NCBI RefSeq assembly: GCF_010389155.1
Contig: NC_057768.1
Location: 42,015,633 to 42,079,632 of the forward strand
From: Erigeron canadensis
Taxonomy: Eukaryota; Streptophyta; Magnoliopsida; Asterales; Asteraceae
Direction of reading: 5' to 3'
DNA length: 64,000 nucleotides
Positions 52,931 to 64,000 of the stretch are shown in pieces; within the stretch, counting starts at the first letter, position 1; the number at the start of each line of letters is the position of its first letter. The position numbers were made by a program, and so were the translations under genes. The notes under the pieces were generated by a model that saw only the letters and a program-made list of their open reading frames with translations, ran no database searches and was not told where the DNA came from.

Positions 52931-55039
52931 TCTATATACATATTATAACAATAAGAATCCTGGCATTTTAAAGTTCTTTTCAATTTAAAGGTATTTTTAA
53001 AAATTGGCACATAAGATTTTATACTATGTGGCATCCTCATATATTTTTGACAATATTTATCTTATTTTATATACAAAATTATATACAAAACTATAAAAGT
53101 AACAAGCATTTTTTAAAAGAATAATTTAAAATATGGTTTCATAATCTTCTAATCATTATTGCTTCTAAAATAAAGAATCTCGACAATATATATCTCTTGA
53201 AAACCTAAGTATTTAAATCTGCATTATTATATATAGGATTTGTTTTTATCTATTCACAAAACTATAAAAGTAACAAGCATTTTTTAAAAGGATAATTTAA
53301 AATATGGTTTCATAATCTTCTAATTATTATTACTCCTAAAATAAAAAATCTCAACAATAGTTAGCCAGTTTCAATCATATCACGTTTTATGAACCTATAT
53401 TTTTTATATTATGATTTTTGTTTTATATATATAGATATATATATATATCGTAACTTACACACTACCATCATCATCTACTACGATATACAAGACTTTTTTC
53501 TAAAACCCTAAGAATTTCTGGTGACGGTCCCACAGGAAAATCATGTGTCACTTACACATGATTTTCCAGCGACACGGTGACCGGAAAATCATGGTGGTGG
53601 TCGGAGTTAACTTACACATGTGTAAGTTACATGGACTTTTTTTAGGTGGACTCATTTTATCTTTCCCCATATATATCTATATAATTATTAAAACAGTAGG
53701 AAACTGAACGATTCTAGAACCTCTAAAAAATCTAACCTGTTTTATAAATTTGTCATGTAAGATTTTATCCTATGTAGCATTTCTACAATTTTTTGTCAAC
53801 ATTTATTAATTTTTATTTATTATTATAGATTCAAAATAAATTAAAATTATTTCCTTCCAAATTAGCCATATATATTTGATTTTAAAAGTATATTAGATAT
53901 TTAATACATTACATTATAATAAGAATAAGAAGTTACGTATATTACTGTAAACAAATCTTTTATATTACTTTAAGACTCTTTTTTTGGGTTAGATTTTAAA
54001 ATTCTTCTATATTACTTGAAATATCACATTTTAAGAATTTTCTATATTACTTAAAATATATCGTTATACTTTAAATCCTATTGATGATATCATATCACCG
54101 TATGAATATTTTTATTAGATTGGTTTTCTCTCAATATATATGATCCATCTCCAATTCAATATGAATATATGGTATGTTTCTCTTACATGTTTTAGTTTTA
54201 TTGGTTTGTAGTTTAATTTATATTTATAATTTTTTTTTATATTTAATACAATGATTTTTCGAAGTTTATGAGTTTCTTATATTCAGATATTTAGTTTGAT
54301 ACTTTAACAATAGTTGATTAGGATGGGATGATTGATGGGAGTAAAAGATGTAAAGTTCATTTATCTATAATTTCCAAGGGTATGTATTATTGTCTCTTTC
54401 CTTTTAGTTACATACATAAACCATTAATGATTTGTTAATTTCCTGTTAATCGTTGTTGACATGGGTCTTACATTTATTGACTTTTGTTGTTTAATTAACT
54501 TTTGATCAGGCTATCAGCTGGAGAGTGAAATGGATGCGAACTAGAGTTTGTTATTTAATAGAGTTCAAGTTTCACATTCTATTTTTTTTCGCAGTTTTTA
54601 TACTCCGTATATCTTTGTTAGATTTTCAATGCATCATCTTTTGATTTATGTGGCCGCTTGATGTTATTAATACTAAAAAAAATGGTGAATTGATGAGAAC
54701 CGTTTGATCCCATGCATTTAATTGATACCCACGTAACCTCCAACAAGGATAGTGTCAAGGTAAGTCAACCACTTAAATTTAATTCTGCCTCTAACAAGAT
54801 TCGAACTCAAGTTATTCCCAGAAAGTGGTAACTGGTGGACATCTCTTCGTGTTATTAATACTATTAATTATTTATTATGAAAGTTATTATTGATGATATT
54901 ATTCATGTGATTAGATATAATTACATATGATATTGGTTTATTTTTATTTTTATATATCTACCAAATAAAGAATATCAATGAAAACTTTATTAAATTGATT
55001 GTTTTAAATAACCGCACATCGTGCGGGTAAAAACCCTAA
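52931..55039 (+). mobile_element. Helitron-like element with two 5' ends
   Basis: The 3' end has the hairpin CCGCAC-ATC-GTGCGG (55012-55026), then GTAAAAACCCTAA, then T, matching the hairpin plus CTRR/T layout. A 5' end TCTATATACATATTATAACA begins at 52931 after an A. A second, homologous 5'-end-like sequence TCTATATAATTATTAAAACA begins at 53676. Both are followed by a related AAGATTTTAT-CTATGT block. A 75-bp direct repeat (near 53085 and 53257) lies within. No Rep/helicase is seen. Confidence 0.5.
54710..54850 (-). mobile_element. Possible SINE fragment within the Helitron
   Basis: On the minus strand, GAGTTCGAATCTTGTT resembles a B box and CCAGTTACCACTTTC may lie near an A box. No target duplication is seen, so this is weak. 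Confidence 0.2.
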
Positions 55040-57425
55040 TATATATATATATTTGATTTGACGCATTTCAACTCTTCCTATGATTTTGCGTCTTTTCTTT
55101 TAATTATAACATTATAATATAACAATTATCAAGTTCTGGGTTTAATAAACTGAAACTCATACTATGATTTGTTTAGGGTTGTCAGTATTAACTAATTTGA
55201 TGTATTAAAATTTATACTTTGTTTGTGAAAATTTAAAGGGTGGTTATTGGTATATAAAGTAATACTTTTTATGCATGTAATAAGCTGTTAATGATAATTC
55301 TTATTGTCATTATAATTTCCTATTTGTTTTATTTTTTTTTGAACGACAAAAGTGAATTTTATTGATCAACAAAACTAGCAAAGAGCTAGTATATATATAT
55401 ATATATATATAATAATATATAATATGTGAGACATTTTTCTTTTAAGTTGAATATGAAATAACTTCGCACTTACTTTTCCCATATAATGTGTACTTAATTT
55501 CTTTGTGTGTGTCTATTCAAAATCAAATTACATAAATATATATCTCTCGTTTAAAATATTAAAAATGTTAGTCGTGACCTTAAAAGTTTGTCGTTAATAT
55601 GTATAAAAAAATATATATTTTTCATATAGAAAACTCATTCTGAGTTTTATTATAATAAAAAAAAATGAAACTATTTATGCAGGCAAATAAAACAAGGCCC
55701 ATAAATAAAATATTTATTATGATAACAACAACTAAGTGCTATTAAAAGTATACTTTTTTATCGGCTAATTCTTTACTAATATTTTATATAATAAAATCTT
55801 AATGTTGTTAAAAAAATACTCTAGTATACTTTATTTTTCTTTAGTTTTTCCATTTAATTGTTCTCATCCGCTACAACTCTTGCAATCGATCATTAAATTT
55901 TTAAAGAATTAAATAAAAGGACGCGTGTGAGAGTGAGACAATAGTCTCAATAGATATCAAAATGAGAATTAATAAACATATTCCCTGTTTATTTATTATT
56001 TACATCTGAACAGATAGAATTTTGACGATTTTTTTCTCATTTTTGATAATGACTCGAAGTTACACGTTTAACTTATGGTATTTTAGTTTTAACTCAAACC
56101 ATCAAATAATTAGTAATTCTAACCATTCGTACGTGTCACAATGTAGGCATCTTCAATAACATCGTTTACAATCATTATAAAACGTAGAGGTATACACGGT
56201 TAGGCCACAAGGGGATAGTCCACATTTGGCTCGAATGCAACCAAGTATTCATTTGGTCAACTCTTACATTTTTACTTTAACCATTTTCTATTTTATTTTT
56301 TTACCTAGTAAAGTTTGAACTCGACTCTATCTTAAAATCTTGCAAATGCTTTCCCTTTAATGTACCTCGAAGATCATGGTGAGGACTTGAGGTTGTTATT
56401 ATTACTCTAACACACACATGTTGATCAATTATTGTATAAACTAAACATATATTGAATTAGGGGTGTGTATCTGATCATCCAGAAGCCGTAAAGGGAAAAC
56501 GACATGACTCGGTTGAGGATCGGGTTCCCGTTTAGGGTATGCGCTAATGATGGGGTTTTAAGTGACAGAGATAAGGCCACAAGAGTTTAGAGAAAATTTA
56601 GAGGGAATGATTTTTGTTATGGTGTTAGCCCCTAATGATCTCTATATATAAGAACACCCAATGGGAAACCCTAATTAATAAGTATGCTAAGTACGTCCAT
56701 CAAATAATTACCTATTAATTATTTAGAGGTAATTAGGTCATTGATCATTATAATTAGATAAATGATTATAAGGGTCACATATATAAATATATATTTATTC
56801 TTACAACACACACAAAAATTTTTTTTACACATTGTGTTATTTTTTATGTTTTCTTTAAAGAACATCTGTTATGCCTCCAATAATTATCGACAATAATAAC
56901 GCTCGTTTTGTTGTGTTTTTTTCCCCTTAGAAGGTAGCCAATACCCCCGTCCATGGTTCGTTCTCCACTCGTTCGTTAGGGATGGGCGAGTCCACACCGT
57001 TAGGTGGGCCTCGTCCCTTGTTCGTTCCTTTGGTTCGTTCCCATCACTCGTTCCTGCAGAGACGAGTTATAATTGTGTTATATATATTATTTTCTTTTTC
57101 TTTCCCCTAAATATATATATATATATATATATATAATATTTAAATACATAAATAGATACATATATATATATGTGTGTGTGTATGTTTACTGTAAAGTAAA
57201 AAATGAACTTCTGTTTTTTTTTCCAGAGGTCGATAAATTAACGCGAAGAACAAGGTGAGGTTTTAGGGGATTTTTACTTTTTCAATTTTTTGTCTTTTAT
57301 GTATACACTTGTATAATTTTCAAGTTCTATCCTGCACTTTAATGTTAGTTTAAAAATAACCCTAAATAAATAAACTTCCTTTTTCTCTAAATATATATAC
57401 ATTCTATGTTGTTGTTGTTATTATT

Positions 57426-57478
<53 letters not shown>

Positions 57479-57870
57479 TGTAATTAATTTTGAATATGTA
57501 AAATTAAATAAAAGGCGGTTCAAGATTAGTCTTTTGCATTAGGTATGTTTTCAGGGATTGGTTTTTGGAGTTGCTGATGTGAAATTGACTGGGACTAGTC
57601 CTTTTGAGGGTGAATCCTAATACTAAGGAGCCTCTTAAGGCATATTTAAGTGTATTTCTTTTATTATTTATTTGAATTATATGTTACTCTTAAATTTTGG
57701 AAAGGTTCTTGTCTATGGCCAGAAGTTTTGACCAATGAAACAAAAAAAATGCAGAGTTGTGGTTTGCAATGTAAATTTGGAGGCTCCAACCATACTTTAA
57801 CGTGAGACTCAAAACATGATTTAAACTGTAAGAATCAAGATATTTGAGAATATATAATCATGATAATGTA
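55040..57870. other. Gene-free interval
   Basis: AT-rich with (TA)n runs near 55390-55412 and 57111-57136. A moderately GC-richer stretch at 56460-56700 (GGATCGGGTTCCCGTTTAGG, then CTCTATATATAAGAACACCC) could be a piece of an LTR promoter, but nothing bounds it. Confidence 0.35.
57409..57480. repeat. Compound (GTT)n/(GCT)n microsatellite
   Basis: About fifteen GTT or ATT units followed by about eight GCT units. It is not in an open gene. Confidence 0.9.
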
Positions 57871-57880
57871 TATATATTTA

Positions 57881-57912
57881 CTAGTCTTAATACCTGCACG
57901 ATGTACGGTAAT
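57881..57912 (-). mobile_element. Helitron-like 3' terminus
   Basis: On the minus strand, CCGTACATCGTGCAGG (a decayed hairpin) is followed by TATTAAGACTAG and T. The CTAG is at 57881-57884. The 5' end was not found. Confidence 0.4.
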
Positions 57913-58251
57913 TATATAAATTATATCATAAAGAAATTCGAATATGTCTCATACATGATTTGTAAGTATGAAATAAATTGTGATTGCTGATGATTAACGT
58001 TAAGTTATAATAAACAGTAATGATGAATAAAATGTATGTTTAGTTAAAGTTTTAGATTTACCTTAAATATTTAAAATCACATCAAATTCGGAACTTGTAA
58101 GTATAAAGTATGATGACAAATAGTCTTGTGATTTTTGACCGTAAACTCAAGTTTTTAAAGTTTCATGTTATTAATTTATTATTATAAATAATATAAGTAG
58201 TAGGAGTTGAAGAATTGAGAAATAAAAAGAGACAATTTTATTAATGAAAAA

Positions 58252-58382
58252 GGGAAATGATATTCCCACAACACAAATTACCCATCCACAACATACGTAT
58301 ATATTCTACTGCACAATATACAACTGTGTAAAGCATTGATTGTTGTGGATGGCTAATTTGTGTTGTGGGGATACCACTTCCC
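58252..58382. mobile_element. MULE-type MITE, copy 2
   Basis: A 131-bp element. Left end GGGAAATGATATTCCCACAA; right end, inverted, GGGAAGTGGTATCCCCACAA, each followed by an ACAAATTA-CCATCCACAACA block. Perfect 9-bp target duplication AATGAAAAA at 58243-58251 and 58383-58391, the length expected for Mutator-like elements. Same family as 1995-2124. Confidence 0.85.
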
Positions 58383-58655
58383 AATGAAAAAACGATCAAT
58401 TAAATTAAGTTATAATGTGTTATATATATATAAGCTAAGAGTTATAGTTTAATTGTAAGTCTAATAAGGAAATTACATCTATTTACAATTAAAAAAGTTA
58501 ATTTAATAAGATAAATAAATTAAAAGAACACATGTCAATTAAGGAGTACGCCACTTGTCGTTTCAAAAATATCTCAATCTTGCTTTAGTTTATTGGTAGA
58601 TATAATACAAATATATGATTAATCGTAGTATGTAGATTAGGCTATTAGAGTTATA

Positions 58656-58691
58656 CTAGATTTTAGACCCGTGTCCAACACTGGACACGGG
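58656..58691 (-). mobile_element. Helitron 3' terminus with intact hairpin
   Basis: On the minus strand, a perfect 10-bp stem with 4-nt loop (CCCGTGTCCA and TGGACACGGG, 58668-58691) is followed by TCTAAAATCTAG and then T. This is the classic Helitron 3' layout, hairpin then CTAG/T. The element extends to higher coordinates; its 5' end was not identified. Confidence 0.6.
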
Positions 58692-59037
58692 GCTTATGAC
58701 ATTATCAAATAAGATGATTTGATAACTATTAGGAGTCATAATTTGAGTGACAATCATAAGTGTGAGCATTAATCACAATGTTAATATATAAAATCAGAAA
58801 AAAATTATACCTTTTGATTAAGAGATAACATTTGCTTTGAATGAAGTTCATATTCGTTTGAATTTAGGATTCAATTAAGATGATCGTAAATCAATCCTTA
58901 GTTATATATGGTGTTGGATTTATAATAAGGGATTTGTGGTTCCTATTGTATTTGGCTATAAGTTTTTAATAGTTTTCTAATAACATAATAGTTTTCTTTA
59001 GGTAGAGTGGTAATTGTTGTATTATACTATGATGTAC

Positions 59038-59518
59038 GGATTGATTATGTATGCTATATTATTATTTTTTCTCATATAAAATAATCGAAGTTGAAAAATT
59101 AAAATTGTTGATTTGAAATAGAATTAAAAAAAGGTAAATTATATTTAAATACATTAACTAAAATCTGTGCAACTTATATATCTTTTTCTCATATTAAATG
59201 TTCAATTTGAACTTATCAAGTTTTATGCTTTCATTGATTAAATTCATGCAACTTAATATATTTTCTATAGGTAGATCGAGTTTTACATTTATCTTTCATT
59301 GATATAATTTTCATCTACTATTATATAATACAAACAAAAATATTTATGGTCAAAGTTGGAAAAAAAAAAAGATAATACAAAACGGATTTACTATATATGT
59401 TATATTATAATTTTTTCCCATACAAAATAATCAATTTCGAACAAAATAAAATTGTTGGATTAAAATATAATTTAAAAAAAGAGTAAATTATATCTAAATA
59501 CATTAACTAAAATTTGTA
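59038..59518. repeat. Direct repeat pair, about 130 bp each
   Basis: 59038-59168 and 59383-59518 are diverged direct copies sharing CGGATT, ACATTAACTAAAAT and a TTAAAAAAAG-GTAAATTATAT block. Between them are Stowaway-like fragments (ATTTATGGTCAAAGTTGGAA near 59341). Confidence 0.6.
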
Positions 59519-60284
59519 ATCTCGTGTTTATAGACAAATAGATAAGGATAACTAATTGATGTACACAACATCGAATTAAAGGTTTTGGATATATGGTAAT
59601 TCATATAATTGACATATTTTAAATGGATAGATAGATGATCTTTTAAATATATTGCATTAACTATTAAGTATGAAATAGGATTAGTCGTAATTGATTTTAT
59701 ATATATAATAAAAGTTAAGAAAAGTTAAAATTGGAATTTTAAGGAAATTAAGAGTTGTAATTGGTTAATAAACTATTAGAGCAACTGTGTTTTAGTATAA
59801 TAAAAGATTTAAGTTATATGAAGTTCTCCGTAGCATATTAAAAACTTGTTTAATAATAAAAACCTTATTTTTGATTTTGATATTAGATACTTAATAAAAC
59901 CAATTAACAAATTTCTTGTTTGTTTTTATCAAAAAACCATTCCATATGTCCAATGAAGTTGATAACTTATTGCTAAAATCTATATTTTAGGATATTATAT
60001 CAAAGTTCAAATTTTACCACTTACATTTATAAAAATGAATTATTAAAGGGTTTAAAAATAACAAGTTAACACAAAGTAAAATCTTTATTAAAAACCATAT
60101 CATATCCAAATGACTCATTTCAAGTAACCCGCATGTGATTCCTATCTTTTTTTTTTTTTTGAAAAGTACATGTGATTCCTATCTAGTTGATTGATTCATG
60201 GGCCTTTTTCTTCCAAACATAAAAAACATACTGGTTTCGACAAACAAAGTCTTAATTACAATTATTTTTTATTATTTTTTTAAA

Positions 60285-60320
60285 AAGTGTACATCATTTG
60301 CTCGAGATCTAGCTTACGTT
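60285..60320 (-). mobile_element. Remnant of SINE family 1
   Basis: ATCATTTGCTCGAGATCTAG followed by CTTACGTT matches, with small gaps, the 3' part of the SINE at 38910-39220 (ATTATTTGCTCG, GATCTAGTTTACGTT). Confidence 0.4.
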
Positions 60321-61023
60321 GATATATTAAATAGTTATATACTTACCATAAAATTTAAAGGTGAACTTTTGATATAAAAAATATAATTTTTTAAAAAGAT
60401 GATTAGTCATTCAACCCATAAATTTTGTACTTAACACACATAAAATCAAAGATCCCATCAATCAACACTGATTGCGCTAATTAGCTACCATAGTTAATGT
60501 TCTTTAATCATTAAGATAATAATATCCTAATATTTATCTCTAATTTACCTTAGTTGTTTTAGAAACATGATACACACTATAAACCAATATACCATCAATC
60601 ATAAAATTAATTGATTTAAAGGGTTAATAAAGGTATATTTTATAAGATAAATGATTAATAGTGTTATTTAAACATTAATGTTACGGGGTAGTGTATGTGA
60701 AAATAATTTAAAAATGCTAGATAAAAGTATTACATAATATTTTATAGGATGACATTTTAGACATTTTTCTCTCTATAACTTTCAACAGGAAAGTGTTTTT
60801 TTTAATAAGTAATATATATATATATACTTTCCTTATTTTGAGAATTTTTTTTTTGTAAAAATTATGAGAACTCTTAAATTATATATTTGTTTACATGTTT
60901 TTTTTTCATTCACATGTTAAATGATATAAAAATGTATGTTGTAGGAGAAACTTTTTTAAAAAACCTTACAAATAGTCTTTTATGAATTTGTGAATGAAAT
61001 ATATATACATATATATGGGAAAG

Positions 61024-61568
61024 ATAATTAAAATACAAGCAATTCAAAAAGTACAAAAAGTACAAGAGGATATCTTCTTCCCCTTTCTTTTTTCTTATCC
61101 GGCGAGATTGCCGCCGCCAACCACGACCTCCTTCTTCTTCGGCAAGACAACTACTGTCACCACCATCATCTCCGACCACCCCAACCACGCCGCCGACACC
61201 TGCAGTAAGGGCTTCGCCCGTACCGTATTAAACCGCCACCATCTCTTGGATCGTCGCCCATCAAATCCATACTATTCCCGTATGCGCCCCATGACAACCA
61301 GTTTAGAACGAATTAGGGCAACGCCCGTACCGTATCCACCCGAAAACGAACCTGATTCTCGTCAGAAAAGTCACCGGAGATGTCGTCGGAGGTGGTGGCG
61401 GTGGTTGTCTCGCAGGAGAAAAAAGAAGAAGGAGGAGGTGTGGCGGTCATCCGAGAAAAAGGTGGTGGCTGGTGGTGGCAGTCTCGCCGGAGAAGAAAGA
61501 AGAAAGAGGAAGAAGATCCAACGGTGCCTTGTATTTTTTGTACTTTTTGGATTGCTTGTACTATAAAA
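61024..61568. mobile_element. GC-rich foldback element
   Basis: Outer arms: ATACAAGCAATTCAAAAAGT on the left (about 61033) and its inverse near 61527-61560. Inner arms: TCCGGCGAGATTGCC (about 61098) and GGCAGTCTCGCCGGA (about 61477). The interior is far richer in GC than its surroundings. It contains two direct copies of a GGGC-CGCCCGTACCGTAT block (61209-61228 and 61316-61335) and a duplicated GGAGAAAAAAGAAGAAGGAG-type segment. Long open frames exist on both strands, but they are Arg/Lys/Ser-rich, low-complexity, and match no family. Confidence 0.6.
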
Positions 61569-61681
61569 AACCCATCCCTACATATATATATATATATATA
61601 TATATACCAAATTAGTCTTATATGTCTTTATTCTAATTATTTAATAGGAAATGTTAAACGCAACTTTTAGAGATACATTTA

Positions 61682-61975
61682 GGTCGCGTTTGGTTCGCAG
61701 ATTCTGATGAAATTTGATGGAATTGGAATTTAATTCCATTCTTTAGTGCGTTTGGTTGCTCAATGATGAAGGAATATCATTCCGTTGGAATGTCAACATT
61801 CCTTCATTTGATGGAATCTCCATTCCATGGGGATGAGGGAAGAAATCTCATTCCGTCTCTCACTTAAATCTTAAAAAAATGAAAAACATTCCGTCAAATT
61901 TCATTCCATCAGATTCCAATTGCTTCAACAGATTTCATTCATTTTCTAAAAACATTATGTGAACCAAACGTGCCC
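61682..61975. mobile_element. Tourist-like MITE (PIF/Harbinger type)
   Basis: A 294-bp element flanked by TTA on both sides (61679-61681 and 61976-61978). Left end GGTCGCGTTTGGTTCGC; right end, inverted, GGGCACGTTTGGTTCAC. The interior repeats TTCATTCCATC/GATGGAAT blocks in both orientations. Confidence 0.85.
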
Positions 61976-62405
61976 TTAGCGTACACAAATTTTGTTATCT
62001 TTAATATCAAAAGTCCTCCACCAAATTTTATGTTAATTGTATAACTATTTAATACACTTAATTAACTACAACCTTAACATCTGCATTTAGCAAAACCCTT
62101 ATTTAATTATTTATGAGTCTTGCTAAATACGGAGTATAAGCTAAAGGCTAAAGTTAAGGTTTATAGAATAATTGTGTACTATAACACATAGATTTAAGCT
62201 TGATTGATGATCGATGGTGATTTAGATCTTGTAAAGTGTATAAGTGTGTGTGTTTGGAGGTTGGGAATAATGATAAAATTGGATATTTTTATATGAAAGC
62301 TTTATATACAAATGTAAGGTTTAGGGATATTTATACATTCACTATTCTTTTTATTAATACTCTTTCCATACTTAATTAATTACAATTAAACAATATATAT
62401 TTATC

Positions 62406-62447
<42 letters not shown>
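62406..62447. repeat. (TA)n microsatellite
   Basis: About 20 TA units. A shorter (TA)n lies at about 61582-61605. Confidence 0.9.
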
Positions 62448-62454
<7 letters not shown>

Positions 62455-63254
62455 TATATAACATCAAGAAACACTTGGGTGGTTGCATTAAAGGTTGATT
62501 GAGTAATTATCAACTCGTGTTAGGATTTGGTCAAAATCTCTAGACATTAAAAATGACACTATTAAAGAATGTGTACTACGAAAAAATGCTATAATCTTAA
62601 AGATTAAAGTTAACATACACAACAAAAATTGTACATTTCATATAAAAGGTCTATCCCATGACATTTCATATTAAAAATTTCTCAATTTTTTGATTAAATA
62701 CCTGACCATTTAATCAAATCCAACTTACGGAGGATTACATTACATGTATCATGTATGTATAAAAGTTGATCTTCCAGTGACATGCATATGTGACTAGATC
62801 TAAACGTGGCCAAGTTCATATGTAGACGGAAAAAACATGTGTCATCAACTCGCTCAACATATGTAGAAATATAGGTGGTGTTTAATAACATCTTAATAAA
62901 TAAGACATGACTTAATCTTAATTGTTTAAGTTGGATATAATATTTGTTTAGGACTTATTTAATAAGTCATCACTTAATTAAAAAGTGCAGCTAAAAGTAT
63001 TTTACATAATTATTCTTTCAAAACTTTTTTTTAAAAAACACTCATTAAATTTCAAGGGTATTATAGTAATTAAAATTTTTTAATTGGTTAATTTAGCACA
63101 CATAACAAACAATAACTATATCTATACCCGGTCGTTGACCGGGTTAGAAACAATATATAGTTAAGAATATACGAAACATGTTGAACTTTATATACAAAGA
63201 TAAAATAAATTGACAAAAGTGCAAATATCCAACTTTTATTATTAACGTGTAACA

Positions 63255-63725
63255 TAAAACGCTAACCCTATCAACCCTAAATCCATCCACCAACCTGCCA
63301 ACTTGATTATTTCAGGTTGGTGAGTTAGTTTGGGTTATCTGGTAAGAAGTTCGGATCAGGTTTTTGACCCAAAATTTATCAAGCTAGATATTTTCAACTT
63401 GTCAACCTGAACCCGACCTTATTAACACCCCTATACAAATAAAAGACATAAAAAAATATTATAAAAAATATCAAAACTTAAAATTAATCCATTAACCTCC
63501 CAACCCAGCACCTGTTTAACCTATCAACCCTAAACTCGTCCACCAACCTGCCAACCTGATTATTTTAGGTTGGTGAGTTAGTTTCGGATAATCTTGTTAG
63601 TAGGTTCAAGTTAATTTTCCGACCTAAAATTTATCAAGCTGGATATTTTCAACTCGTTAATCTGAACCCGACTTTATTGACACCCCTATACGAATAAAAG
63701 ACATAAATAAAATTATAAAAAAATA
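63255..63725. repeat. Tandem duplication, about 252-bp period
   Basis: Two diverged head-to-tail copies share CCTATCAACCCTAAA, CCACCAACCTGCCAAC, AGGTTGGTGAGTTAGTTT, AAATTTATCAAGCT and GACACCCCTATAC-type blocks. Copies start near 63267 and 63519. Noncoding. Confidence 0.75.
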
Positions 63726-64000
63726 TCGAAACTTGATGGGAACGTATGTTATTAATATCAAGTTAATAACAGTTATTTTAAACAAATACGTATATCCGAT
63801 AAGAAAACGATGGATTGAATTTTATTGCATTGTCGGGCGTTGGGTTTGCATAGCTCTGGCCGGATTTTGACCACTGCTCATGACTAACGCCGCTATTGTC
63901 ACTGCCACCATCTGTAACTATGCCACCGCTGCCACCAATCACCAATGTCGCATTGCACTGCTACCCTTTAGTGTAATAGTAACAATTCAAAAATATATGA
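63726..64000. other. Right edge, no gene found
   Basis: Ends in a CCACCGCTGCCACC-type triplet-rich patch (about 63880-63965), similar to patches near 10030 and 24110. The element, if any, runs off the window. Confidence 0.35.

Noticed and set aside
60994..61566. 190-residue open frame on the plus strand
   Set aside because: Lies in the GC-rich foldback element; composition is Arg/Lys/Ser-rich and low-complexity, with overlapping open frames on the other strand. No family resemblance.

Overview
This window is nuclear DNA from a flowering plant. The genes are split by canonical GT-AG introns, the intergenic DNA is very AT-rich, and the gene set is plant-specific: light-dependent protochlorophyllide reductase, a SAUR, an EPF-type stomatal peptide, a POLLENLESS3/TDM-like TPR protein and a DUF789 protein. 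The repeats (Helitrons with a GGGC-rich 3' end, PIF/Harbinger, Tourist- and Stowaway-like MITEs, tRNA-derived SINEs) fit an asterid eudicot, probably Asteraceae. That family placement is an inference. I assembled exons by hand from splice sites and reading-frame continuity; every multi-exon model below closes to a whole number of codons.

Layout. 0-7 kb: repeat-rich DNA with a MULE-type MITE and a decayed PIF/Harbinger element that carries only ORF1 (Myb/SANT-like). 7.15-7.57 kb: intronless SAUR gene (+). 12.0-18.6 kb: two convergent paralogues of a condensation/acyltransferase-fold protein (A on +, B on -), with identical coding lengths for exon 2 (172 nt) and exon 3 (470 nt). 19.3-21.35 kb: five-exon POR gene (-). 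Just upstream of POR, a small non-autonomous Helitron (21610-23996) is interrupted by a 2.0-kb PIF/Harbinger element with a broken transposase. 24.5-25.9 kb: a large inverted repeat whose two ends are each smaller inverted repeats. 26.8-29.2 kb: TDM/POLLENLESS3-like TPR gene (-). 30.8-31.4 kb: EPF1-like secreted peptide gene (+). 32.0-34.1 kb: ten-exon ELMO-domain gene (-), probably with a 5'UTR intron reaching 35.5 kb. 36.5-46.5 kb: no genes, but an LTR-like block, two SINE families and a possible LINE tail. 47.15-49.9 kb: six-exon DUF789 gene (-). 50-64 kb: no gene found, only MITEs, Helitron ends, a GC-rich foldback element and tandem duplications.

The genes are independent plant loci, not an operon. 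The functional links I can support are the two tail-to-tail acyltransferase-like paralogues, and the effect of the nested transposons on POR, whose start codon is only 258 bp from the Helitron edge. I found no clearly new gene system. The most unusual coding signal is that both acyltransferase-like paralogues lack the second His of the HHxxxDG motif.
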